DNA from: Ignavibacteriales bacterium
Lineage (GTDB): Bacteria; Bacteroidota; Ignavibacteria; Ignavibacteriales; Ignavibacteriaceae
DNA length: 64,000 nt
Direction of reading: 5' to 3'
Assembly: GCA_016707585.1 (NCBI GenBank)
Contig: JADJHL010000008.1
Coordinates: 682,001 to 746,000, forward strand
Shown here: piece by piece, positions 43,824 through 52,330 of the stretch
Numbering within the stretch: position 1 is the stretch's first letter
Layout: each line of letters begins with the position of its first letter
Position numbers and translations under genes: made by a program
The notes under the pieces: model-generated
Seen by the model: the letters and a program-made list of their open reading frames with translations, nothing else
Database searches by the model: none
What the model was told of the DNA's origin: nothing

Positions 43824-44837
43824 ATGAAATTATCAAATAATATTTTTCGATTATTGTTCTTACACTTCTTAGTGTTTACAGTTTTCATCAAAGCTCAATC
43901 AGGAATTTCTCCTAATGATATTGAACGTGCTGGACAATCTGGGTGGCAGTTTTTAAAAATAAATGGGGACTCAAGACAAGCTGCGTTAGGTGGTGCTTTT
44001 ACAGCGATATCTGATGGAGACGCCAATTCAATTTTCGGTAATCCTGCTTCACTATCTGATATTGAAAATATTGATGTTCAGGTAAATGTACTTGAATGGA
44101 TTGCTGATATTAATTTTCAATCAATAGCTGCTGGATATAATATTGGAGATTATGGGGTTGTTGGTGTTAGTCTTGCAATGCTCGATTATGGTGATATTCC
44201 AGAAACTATTAATACACCATCAAGTAGTGGAGGAACATCTCCGCTAATAACCGGAAATAATTTTTCAGCAAATGATTTTGTTGTTGGATTTACTTATGCA
44301 AAAAAAATAACTGATAATCTATCTGTTGGTGGTAATATTAGATATATGGAACAGCACATTGCAGAACTTTCTATGAGTAATTGGTCAATGGATATTGGAA
44401 CAATGTATTATACTGGATTTAGAAGTTTACGCATTGCAATTACTGCAAGAAATTTTGGACCTGATTCACGCTTCGGTGGATGGAGTGAAGAATATCAAAC
44501 TGAATCTGATTATGTAAGAATGCCATTAGATTTCCGTGCTGGATTAGCAATGGATTTTTTTGATGAACCAGGAAGTCCACATTTATTAACTGCAATAGTT
44601 GAAGGTGATCATCCAAATGATGGTAAAGAGAAGTTCCATTTTGGCATGAGTTACGCATTTGATAAAATGTTTTTTGTAAGAGCAGGTTATAAAATTAATT
44701 ACGATGTGCAGAATTTTACATTTGGGGCAGGTATAACGTATCCAATTGGCTCAACAGTCGGAACAATTAATTACGCTTACGTTGATTTTGGAGAACTTAC
44801 TCAGGTACATACTTTTTCTTTAGGTTTTTCCTTTTGA
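43824..44837 (+). CDS. PorV/PorQ-family outer-membrane protein
   Basis: I take the ATG at 43824 (GGAG nine bases before; 337 residues) rather than the in-frame ATG at 43809 that overlaps the upstream stop. The product has a signal peptide (about 5-23). Family motifs are GWQFLKINGDSRQAALGGAF, DGDANSIFGNPASL, then repeated barrel strands and a closing VHTFSLGFSF. PorV/PorQ are FadL-like barrels that serve as shuttle or attachment partners of the type IX secretion system. A PorV paralogue next to T9SS cargo and a TonB receptor suggests a dedicated outer-membrane complex. Confidence 0.85.
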   Translation: MKLSNNIFRLLFLHFLVFTVFIKAQSGISPNDIERAGQSGWQFLKINGDSRQAALGGAFTAISDGDANSIFGNPASLSDIENIDVQVNVLEWIADINFQSIAAGYNIGDYGVVGVSLAMLDYGDIPETINTPSSSGGTSPLITGNNFSANDFVVGFTYAKKITDNLSVGGNIRYMEQHIAELSMSNWSMDIGTMYYTGFRSLRIAITARNFGPDSRFGGWSEEYQTESDYVRMPLDFRAGLAMDFFDEPGSPHLLTAIVEGDHPNDGKEKFHFGMSYAFDKMFFVRAGYKINYDVQNFTFGAGITYPIGSTVGTINYAYVDFGELTQVHTFSLGFSF

Positions 44838-44908
44838 TTGAGGATAAATAATTATTTAGACACAGAAATAAAAATATTAAACACAGGTTAATTCAGTCAG
44901 AATTTATT

Positions 44909-45856
44909 ATGAAAAATAAAGTAGTAGTTATAGGTAGTTACAATACAGATATGACTATCAAAACAAAAAAAATACCTGGTCCTGGCGAAACAGTTATTGG
45001 CGGATTCTTTTCAACAGGCGGAGGTGGAAAAGGTGCTAATCAAGCTATCGCTGCTGCACGTCTCGGTGCAGATGTTAGTTTTATTGCTCGAGTAGGCAAC
45101 GATTTATTTGGACAAGAAGCAATACAGAAACTTAATGAAGAACATATTGATACGAGGTTTATTTTTCGTGATACTGAATTACCAACAGGTGTAGCATTTA
45201 TTGTTGTAGATGATAAAGCTGAAAATAGTATTGTTGTTGCGTCAGGCGCTAATGCTGCACTAAGCAAAGAAGATATTGAAACGGTTAAATCTGAAATATT
45301 ATCGGCAGATATTTTACTTGTACAGTTGGAATCACCAGTTGAAACCATTAAAGATGCAATAAAAAAAGCTCATGTAAAAGGAGCAACAGTTATTCTTAAT
45401 CCAGCACCCGCACAAAAACTTGATAATGATCTTTTAAGTAATGTTGATATAATCACACCTAATATTGTTGAAGCAGAGATGTTAACAGGAATAAAAGTTA
45501 CTGATGAAGAAAGTTTAAAGCATATCGTAAATGAATTTTTTGAATTTGGAGTTAAGAATGTATTAATCACATTAGGCTCGAAAGGTTACTTTGCAGGTTT
45601 ACCCAATGTGATGGAATACGTTCCATCCTTCAAAGTTAATGCAATAGATACTACTGGCGCAGGAGATGTTTTTAGTGGATCACTCGCTGCTTTTTTAGCC
45701 GAGGGGATTTCTTTGGAAAAAGCTGCTAGAATGTCAAATGCGGCAGCATCAATATCTGTTACTCGTATAGGTGCGCAAAATGCTGCTCCTAAAGGATCTG
45801 AAGTTCAGGAATTTATAACGTCTTATAAGGTTGCAGAATCTGAAATTGTAAATTGA
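44909..45856 (+). CDS. rbsK: Ribokinase (PfkB family)
   Basis: The 315-residue protein has the ribokinase start VVVIGSYNTDMTIKTKKIPG PGETV, the glycine-rich STGGGGKGANQAIAAARLGA, ILNPAPAQKL, TPNIVEAEML and the catalytic/anion-hole motif DTTGAGDVFSGSLAAFLAEG with the base Asp. It phosphorylates D-ribose to ribose 5-phosphate with ATP. It is the only dedicated sugar kinase in the locus, and with four ADP-ribosylglycohydrolase-family genes downstream it points to ribose as the released sugar. Confidence 0.95.
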   Translation: MKNKVVVIGSYNTDMTIKTKKIPGPGETVIGGFFSTGGGGKGANQAIAAARLGADVSFIARVGNDLFGQEAIQKLNEEHIDTRFIFRDTELPTGVAFIVVDDKAENSIVVASGANAALSKEDIETVKSEILSADILLVQLESPVETIKDAIKKAHVKGATVILNPAPAQKLDNDLLSNVDIITPNIVEAEMLTGIKVTDEESLKHIVNEFFEFGVKNVLITLGSKGYFAGLPNVMEYVPSFKVNAIDTTGAGDVFSGSLAAFLAEGISLEKAARMSNAAASISVTRIGAQNAAPKGSEVQEFITSYKVAESEIVN

Positions 45857-45892
45857 TTTTTTAAACTAACTTAAATAACAAAGGAGCTATGT

Positions 45893-48082
45893 ATGAAAAC
45901 AATTAAACTATTTTTCTTGATACTTATAAGCTTAACATTTTTAAATCAAATGTTAATTGCGCAAGTATCTCAGAATATGACTCTTCTTGGAAACTATGGA
46001 AGAGGTGAGGGAGAATCAAAAGCTGTATTTGCTGCAGGCTCACTTGTGTTTTACGGGCTTGGTAATAAAATGCAGATTGCTACTTTTTCTGATCCACAAT
46101 CTCCTGTAAAAATTGGTAGTGTAATATTATCTGATGTTGTTGAGGATCTTGTTCGAACTTCAATTAATGGAACTCAACACATAGTAGCCAGTGGCGGAAG
46201 TAAAATGTGGCTAATAAATGTTCAGAATCCAACAACCCCTTCTTTGGTAGCTGATATTGAGGTTGCACCTGGAACTACTTGTGAAGGCATTGCTACAAGT
46301 GGTACATACGCATATGTTGCTGCAGGTGGTGCAGGTTTTAAAATTTATAATATATCAACTCCATCAAATCCTTTACTGGTTACCTCAATTGATAGTTTAG
46401 AATATTGTGAAAGTGTTGTTATCTCTGGTCAATACGCTTATGTAGCTGCTGGATCAAGAAGTCACATAGTTGATATTACAAATCCCGCTGCACCAGTTTA
46501 TGTTGGAAGAATAGATGGATACGGTGGTTATCATCAATATCTAAATGTAAGATCTGGTTATGCTTATGTTTGTAACTATGATGCTGGATTTGCAGTTGTT
46601 AATGTTACAAATCCTGCTAGCCCTGTGAACGTTGTTGATATTCCATCTGGATACAGGACTGCTAGAATTATTTTTGATGGCAACTATGCTTATGTAGCTA
46701 TCGGAGATGCCGGAGTTGCTATCTATGATGTTGTTAATCCGGCTTCACCCGTTTATGTAACTACTATACTTACAACTGGTCGTGCTGCATCACTTTATTA
46801 TGGAGCGATAACAATTGGTGGAACGCCAACAGGGCATATCTTTGTCGCAAATAGAAATCCAGCTCCTGGAATAAGTGCAATAAATGTTTCTAACCCATCA
46901 TCACCGGTTACAACATCTTTTCTTGCCGCAATACCTGCTCCAAGTGGCTCCGCTTTTATTCCATTTTATGATAATGGAAAAACTTATGTTGCTTATGGTT
47001 CTGCAGGCTTAAGAATACTTGATGTTTTAAATCCTTCAAACATTTCTCTGCTTGGCACAGCAGATCTAGGAGGAGATTCTAGAGCAGTTGTAGTAAGTGG
47101 TAATTATGCTTATGTGGCAGCAAGAGATTCAGGTGTTTATGTTGTTGATGTAACTGATCCAGCAAATCCTGTAAAGATAAAAACGCTTCAAACACCTCGT
47201 GCTCGTGGTATAGCAATAAATGGTTCTGTTGTTTATGTTGCAGCAAGTGATAGTGGTATGGGAATGATTGATATTACAAATCCTTCTAATCCTATAGTTG
47301 TTGGTTATACCGGAGCTGAAGTTTATGGAGAGAATGTTTCAGTATTTGGAAACATTGCCGGAATAACTGATTATGGACAAATCACTTTTTATGATATAAC
47401 AAATCCTGTTAGCCCAATTAAAAAAGGATCTACAGTTTCTCTAACTTCTGGTAATGAGGGTTTTGCGATCAGTGGTAATTACGCTTACGTTCCGGATGGA
47501 GATAGTTTAAAGATATTTAATATATCAGATTTAAACTCACCAACACTTGCTTCAAAAATTTATACTGGTGGTTATGGATATATGGCTGCAGTAGATGGCG
47601 ATTACTGTTATGTTGCATCCGAAGGCACAGGCGTGCGTGCAATAAATATTTCAAATCCTTCTTCTCCAGTTGAAGCTGGATTTTATGATGATGTCCCACA
47701 ATCAAGAGGGTTGGCTGTTAATGGTAAATATATATATGTGGCAGAAAAAGGAGATGGACTTACAGTTTATTCAAACGATTTAATAACCTCAGTTGATGAT
47801 GAAAACGCAATTATTCCTGAACAAATTACTTTATATCAAAATTATCCGAATCCTTTTAATCCTATAACAAATATATTAATTGAACTAAAGGAAAATTCTA
47901 TTGTAACATTAGAAGTTTTTAATTCAATCGGACAAAAAATTGCTGTACTTGTAAATAAACAATTATCAGCGGGTTCAACAAATATTACTTTTGATGCTTC
48001 TAATCTTTCAACAGGTGTCTATCTTTATAAACTAAATGCTAATGGAGTAACACTAAGTAAGAAGATGATGTTGATTAAATAG
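45893..48082 (+). CDS. Secreted LVIVD-repeat beta-propeller protein with T9SS sorting domain
   Basis: The 729-residue protein has a signal peptide (about 5-23) and about a dozen LVIVD-type repeats (units like YAYVAAGGAGFKIYNISTPS and NYAYVAARDSGVYVVDVTDP), which form beta-propellers. A type IX sorting domain follows (NYPNPFNPITN, then LEVFNSIGQKIAVLVN and the ending LSKKMMLIK). An AGGAG ribosome-binding site precedes the ATG. It probably acts on the cell surface in binding; no catalytic residues are visible. It follows ribokinase after 36 bases. Confidence 0.88.
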   Translation: MKTIKLFFLILISLTFLNQMLIAQVSQNMTLLGNYGRGEGESKAVFAAGSLVFYGLGNKMQIATFSDPQSPVKIGSVILSDVVEDLVRTSINGTQHIVASGGSKMWLINVQNPTTPSLVADIEVAPGTTCEGIATSGTYAYVAAGGAGFKIYNISTPSNPLLVTSIDSLEYCESVVISGQYAYVAAGSRSHIVDITNPAAPVYVGRIDGYGGYHQYLNVRSGYAYVCNYDAGFAVVNVTNPASPVNVVDIPSGYRTARIIFDGNYAYVAIGDAGVAIYDVVNPASPVYVTTILTTGRAASLYYGAITIGGTPTGHIFVANRNPAPGISAINVSNPSSPVTTSFLAAIPAPSGSAFIPFYDNGKTYVAYGSAGLRILDVLNPSNISLLGTADLGGDSRAVVVSGNYAYVAARDSGVYVVDVTDPANPVKIKTLQTPRARGIAINGSVVYVAASDSGMGMIDITNPSNPIVVGYTGAEVYGENVSVFGNIAGITDYGQITFYDITNPVSPIKKGSTVSLTSGNEGFAISGNYAYVPDGDSLKIFNISDLNSPTLASKIYTGGYGYMAAVDGDYCYVASEGTGVRAINISNPSSPVEAGFYDDVPQSRGLAVNGKYIYVAEKGDGLTVYSNDLITSVDDENAIIPEQITLYQNYPNPFNPITNILIELKENSIVTLEVFNSIGQKIAVLVNKQLSAGSTNITFDASNLSTGVYLYKLNANGVTLSKKMMLIK

Positions 48083-48247
48083 CAAATTGTATTAAATAAT
48101 AATTTATCAATTTAAACAAAATTAAAAGAGCTCATTATTTTTTTAGTGAACTCCTATTTTGAAAGGAGGTAAAAGAAAAAGCATTGTACTGAATTTGTGT
48201 TATAAAATATTTAATTTATTTCTAACTTTATTTTTTGGGAAGGCAAT

Positions 48248-49984
48248 ATGAAAAATATTAAGACGTTTTTTGGAGTGATATTTTTATTGACAATTATCAA
48301 TTTGTCAATATTTCCACAAGTCCCACTATCGAACAATATGCCAGCTAGTGGTGTGTTAGGTGCAACAGATTTTGTAACAAATACAAATTATGCTTCTCCT
48401 TCTACAACAACTTTAGCAGAACCATTTTGTGTTGCTGTAGATCCAACAACAGGAAAACTATTTGTGGCTGATCGTGATAACAGGAGAGTTATGCGTTGGA
48501 GTTCTGCTAACGCATTGATAAATGGATCACCTGCAGAAGTTGTTTTTGGTCAACCCGATTTTGTTACGAGAACCGCTAATACAGGCGGTATATCTGCTGC
48601 TACTATGAATAACCCCAATAGTGTTTATGTTGATGCTAACGGAACTTTGTGGGTTGCTGATAGAGATAATCATCGTATTTTAAGATTTGATAATGCTTCA
48701 ACTAAGTTGTCTGGCGCAAATGCTGATGGCGTTTTGGGTCAACCAAACTTTACATCAAACACTGCTGGAACTACAGCTAGTTTACTTAGTGCCCCTACCA
48801 GTGTATTTGTTGATGGTAATGGAATCTTATGGGTCTGTGATAAAGACAATAATAGAGTTTTACGATTTAATAATGCTTCTGGAAAACCCAATGGAAGTAA
48901 TGCTGATGGAGTTTTAGGCCAAACAGATTTTACTTCAAGTACGGGTGGGACAACTGCAGCAATGTTTGACGCGCCTTGGGGAGTTTACGTTGATGTTACC
49001 GGAAAATTATGGGTAGCTGATAGATATAATAGTCGCGTTTTAAGATTTGATAACGCTGCTAGTTTAGCAAATGGCTCGCCTGCAAATGGTGTATTAGGTC
49101 AAACAGATTTTGTTACCTCAACATCTGGATTGACACAATCCAAATTTGATGGACCTCGCGGAACATTTATGGATGGCTTAGGTAGATTATATGTTGGCGA
49201 TGAAGGGAATAGTAGGGTTATAGTTTTTAATGATGCAGCTTCAAAGCCAAACGGTGGTGATGCTGATTATGTATTAGGTCAGCCTGATTTTGTTACAACC
49301 GGTGGAGTTACTTCTCAAACTGGTGTTAATTATCCATCTACTGTTTTTGTTGATAACGCAAATAATCATATCTGGATTCCAGACACTTACAGTCATCGTC
49401 TACTTCGTTATGATGTTGCTCCGCTTCCAGTTGAACTAACTTCATTTGCAGCAGTTTCACAGAATCAACAAGTTAATCTAAATTGGAGCACAGCAACTGA
49501 GTTAAACAATAGCGGGTTTGAGATACAAAGAAGTATTTCAAATTCAGAGTTTGTGGCAGTTGGATTTGTAAAAGGCGTTGGAACCACAACTATACAACAG
49601 GATTATTCTTTCTCAGATAAAAATTTATCTGTAGGAAAATATTCGTATAGATTAAAACAAATCGATTTCAATGGTCAGTTTGAGTATTCAGATGAAATTG
49701 AAGTTGATGTTGTAAGCCTTGATAATTATTCTCTACTTCAGAATTATCCGAATCCATTTAATCCAACAACTAAGATTGGATACATTCTAAAAGATAGAAG
49801 CAATGTAAAAGTTGTTGTGATGAATTCACTAGGAGAAGAAGTTACTGTTCTTGTAAATGAATTGCAGGATCAGGGATTACATGAATTGGATTTTAATGCA
49901 TCTAATTTATCAAGTGGTATTTATTTTTATTCTATACAAACATCAGGTTTTAACGAAACTAAAAAAATGCTGCTGATGAAATAG
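48248..49984 (+). CDS. Secreted NHL-repeat beta-propeller protein with T9SS sorting domain
   Basis: The 578-residue protein has a signal peptide (about 5-23), then six NHL-type blades, each a near-60-residue unit ending in patterns such as LWVADRDNHRILRFDN and starting VLGQPDF or VLGQTDF. An FN3-like linker follows (VELTSFAAVSQNQQVNLNWS). The type IX tail (NYPNPFNPTTKIGY, VVVMNSLGEEVTVLVN) ends with KKMLLMK. Six blades would give a closed propeller. It likely binds ligand or protein at the cell surface. A terminator follows, so this may be the last gene of the first transcript of the locus. Confidence 0.88.
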   Translation: MKNIKTFFGVIFLLTIINLSIFPQVPLSNNMPASGVLGATDFVTNTNYASPSTTTLAEPFCVAVDPTTGKLFVADRDNRRVMRWSSANALINGSPAEVVFGQPDFVTRTANTGGISAATMNNPNSVYVDANGTLWVADRDNHRILRFDNASTKLSGANADGVLGQPNFTSNTAGTTASLLSAPTSVFVDGNGILWVCDKDNNRVLRFNNASGKPNGSNADGVLGQTDFTSSTGGTTAAMFDAPWGVYVDVTGKLWVADRYNSRVLRFDNAASLANGSPANGVLGQTDFVTSTSGLTQSKFDGPRGTFMDGLGRLYVGDEGNSRVIVFNDAASKPNGGDADYVLGQPDFVTTGGVTSQTGVNYPSTVFVDNANNHIWIPDTYSHRLLRYDVAPLPVELTSFAAVSQNQQVNLNWSTATELNNSGFEIQRSISNSEFVAVGFVKGVGTTTIQQDYSFSDKNLSVGKYSYRLKQIDFNGQFEYSDEIEVDVVSLDNYSLLQNYPNPFNPTTKIGYILKDRSNVKVVVMNSLGEEVTVLVNELQDQGLHELDFNASNLSSGIYFYSIQTSGFNETKKMLLMK

Positions 49985-50006
49985 AATCAGTTAATTTTAT
50001 ATTACC

Positions 50007-50046
50007 GGTTGTTTCCGATATTAAACTGGAAACAACCATTTTTTTT
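50007..50046 (+). terminator. Rho-independent terminator after the NHL-T9SS gene
   Basis: GGTTGTTTCC (50007-50016) pairs perfectly with GGAAACAACC (50028-50037), followed by a T tract to 50046. It divides the locus into two transcripts unless read-through occurs. Confidence 0.9.
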
Positions 50047-50100
50047 CTGAACATTTAATAGTCTATTGTACCATACATATAATCTTCTTTTGACGTAAAT

Positions 50101-50622
50101 ATGAATTATTTAGTAACACGTTTTTTGCTTTTTATAATTTTTGTTATGTGCAGTGGTTTAATTATAGCTCAATCTAATCAATTGCAAAACAATTTAGCGG
50201 TGCCAACAGCTAGTAATTTTACTTATCCGCAATCCGCTTTTATTGATTCCCATAACGGAAATATTTGGGTAACTGATTTTGATAACAATCGTGTATTGCG
50301 ATTTGATGTATCAACATTAACAGCTGTTGATGAGTTGCAATCTTTAACCTCGCCTTCAGATTTTTTTCTTGGACAAAATTATCCAAACCCATTTAATCCT
50401 GTTACGCAGATAATCTTTTCAACAAAAATTACTGATGATGTTTCATTAGAAGTATATAATTTACTCGGTCAAAAAGTTGCAGTTCTATTTGACGAAATAG
50501 CAACTGCTAATACTATCTATTCGATTCAGTTTAATGCAAATAGTCTTGCAAGTGGAATTTATCTTTATTCTTTACGTACATCTAATGGAATTGATGTTAA
50601 AAAAATGTGTTTGTTAAAGTAA
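50101..50622 (+). CDS. Small secreted protein: single NHL blade plus T9SS sorting domain
   Basis: The 173-residue protein has a signal peptide (about 5-24, IFVMCSGLIIAQ), then only one NHL-like blade (FTYPQSAFIDSHNGNIWVTD, NNRVLRFDVS; about 38-72). It goes directly into a type IX tail (NYPNPFNPVTQI, LEVYNLLGQKVAVLFDE, ending KKMCLLK). The blade aligns to the last blade of the neighbouring six-blade protein. It cannot form a propeller alone. It may be a remnant of a rearranged paralogue or a small helper; see findings. Confidence 0.75.
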   Translation: MNYLVTRFLLFIIFVMCSGLIIAQSNQLQNNLAVPTASNFTYPQSAFIDSHNGNIWVTDFDNNRVLRFDVSTLTAVDELQSLTSPSDFFLGQNYPNPFNPVTQIIFSTKITDDVSLEVYNLLGQKVAVLFDEIATANTIYSIQFNANSLASGIYLYSLRTSNGIDVKKMCLLK

Positions 50623-50629
50623 GGATTAT

Positions 50630-52330
50630 ATGATGAAAATTATCTGCCATTTGAAATCACTTTTAGTTTTGTTGTTTTTCTTTTTGTCTTTACCAGCATC
50701 ACTATTTGCTCAATCACCATTAATAAACAATATGCCCGCAACTGGAGTTTTGGGGCAATTGGATTTTATATCAGGTTCTTCCGGTACAACATCAAGTAAA
50801 TTAAATGCGCCTTCCGGTGTTGCAGTAGATCCCACAACCGGTAAACTTTTTGTAGCGGATAGATATAATAATCGTATACTTAGATGGAGTTCTTCTGATA
50901 AAATGATTGATGGTTCTCCGGCTGAAGCTGTTTTTGGTCAGTTAGATTTCAATACTTCTACCAGCGGATTATCGGCATCAAAGTTTAATGATCCATTAAG
51001 AGTTTTTGTAGATAGTTCAGGAAATCTTTGGGTAAGTGATTATTTAAATAATAGAATTTTAAGATTTGATAACGCATCAACAAAACCTTCCGGTTCAGCA
51101 GCAGATTTAGTTTTAGGACAAGCCGGATTTACTGTAAATACTTCAGGAACAACTGTTAATAAAATGAAAGGTCCTGTCGGAATTTATGTTGATGGAAATG
51201 ATAGATTATGGATTACTGATAGATTAAATCATCGGGTATTGAGATTTGATAATGCTTCAACTTTAACAAATGGCGCTAATGCTGATTTTGTTTTAGGCCA
51301 ATCCGATTTTAATACAGGAACAAGTGGCTTATCTTCAACCAAGATGAACAGACCAATGGGAGTTTATTTGGATAAAGAAGATAATCTTTGGGTTTGCGAA
51401 GATGATAATAAGCGAGCTATAAGATTTGATTCAGTATCCACAAAATTAAATGGAGCATCAGCAGATGGTGTTTTAGGCCAACCGGATTTTACAACAAACT
51501 TAATTAATTATTCCAGAAATGGAGTTGGTAATTTACGCGGAGTTTATGGTGATGAAGCCGGAAGAATTTATCTTGTGGACGAGTCTAATCATCGCATACT
51601 TATTTTTAATCATGCTTCATCTCAACCAAATGGTGCTTTTGCAGATTATGTTTTAGGTCAACCGGACTTTGGTAGTGATCCGATCATACAACAAGAAATT
51701 TTTGATCCCTCAACATTAAACTATTTACTTTTTACTCCTCGTGATTCCTCTGCTGTTGAGAATGGAAAATTTCCATTAATCCTATCTCTTCATGGAATTG
51801 GTGAACGAGGTGAAGATTTATGGCGTGTTAAAGGTGATGGTCTGCCTAAAATATTAGATGGCAAAAATGATTTTCCATTTATTGTAGTTTCTCCTCAATG
51901 TCCTTCAACAACAGAATGGTATTATGATAGAACAGATATTAAAATCAATAAATTGATTGATAGCGTTATTGCTCGTTATCCGATAGATACAAACCGAATT
52001 TATTTAACTGGTTTTAGTATGGGAGGAATTGGAACTCTTGATTTAGCAATTCGATATCCAAACCGGTTTGCTGCTTTAATGCCTATTGCATTTAGAATTG
52101 AAGATGGATGGAATTTGTGTACAATAAAAGATATTCCTCTCTGGGGATTTCATGGACAACACGATCCAATAATTCCATTGTACAAAGCTCAGAGTGTGAT
52201 CACAACATTAACGAATTGCGGTGGTAGTCCCTTGTTTACTATTTATTCAGATTTATTTCATGATGCATGGACTCGTACTTATAATAATCCAGCAGTTTTT
52301 AATTGGCTTCTTACAAAACGATTAGAATGA
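50630..52330 (+). CDS. NHL beta-propeller fused to a carboxylesterase (alpha/beta hydrolase)
   Basis: The 566-residue protein has a signal peptide (about 10-28), then five complete NHL blades paralogous to the gene at 48248-49984. After the sixth VLGQPDF the propeller is replaced by an alpha/beta hydrolase (about 360-566). The oxyanion segment is SLHGIGERGEDL, the nucleophile is Ser463 in GFSMGGIGTL, the acid is in HGQHDPIIP and the His in LFHDAW. This resembles phospholipase/carboxylesterase or feruloyl-esterase-like enzymes. No type IX tail is present, so it may stay periplasmic. It probably removes ester-linked groups from the substrate. Its stop overlaps the next start (ATGA). Confidence 0.88.
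   Translation: MMKIICHLKSLLVLLFFFLSLPASLFAQSPLINNMPATGVLGQLDFISGSSGTTSSKLNAPSGVAVDPTTGKLFVADRYNNRILRWSSSDKMIDGSPAEAVFGQLDFNTSTSGLSASKFNDPLRVFVDSSGNLWVSDYLNNRILRFDNASTKPSGSAADLVLGQAGFTVNTSGTTVNKMKGPVGIYVDGNDRLWITDRLNHRVLRFDNASTLTNGANADFVLGQSDFNTGTSGLSSTKMNRPMGVYLDKEDNLWVCEDDNKRAIRFDSVSTKLNGASADGVLGQPDFTTNLINYSRNGVGNLRGVYGDEAGRIYLVDESNHRILIFNHASSQPNGAFADYVLGQPDFGSDPIIQQEIFDPSTLNYLLFTPRDSSAVENGKFPLILSLHGIGERGEDLWRVKGDGLPKILDGKNDFPFIVVSPQCPSTTEWYYDRTDIKINKLIDSVIARYPIDTNRIYLTGFSMGGIGTLDLAIRYPNRFAALMPIAFRIEDGWNLCTIKDIPLWGFHGQHDPIIPLYKAQSVITTLTNCGGSPLFTIYSDLFHDAWTRTYNNPAVFNWLLTKRLE

Noticed and set aside
44838..44908. Sequence with ACACAG motifs before ribokinase, similar to part of the repeat around the GxxExxY gene
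   Set aside because: Only short matches are present and no inverted partner could be found; too weak to call a repeat.
48083..48247. AAAGGAGGT tract in the gap before the NHL protein gene
   Set aside because: It looks like a ribosome-binding site, but no start codon follows at a usable distance with a frame of note.
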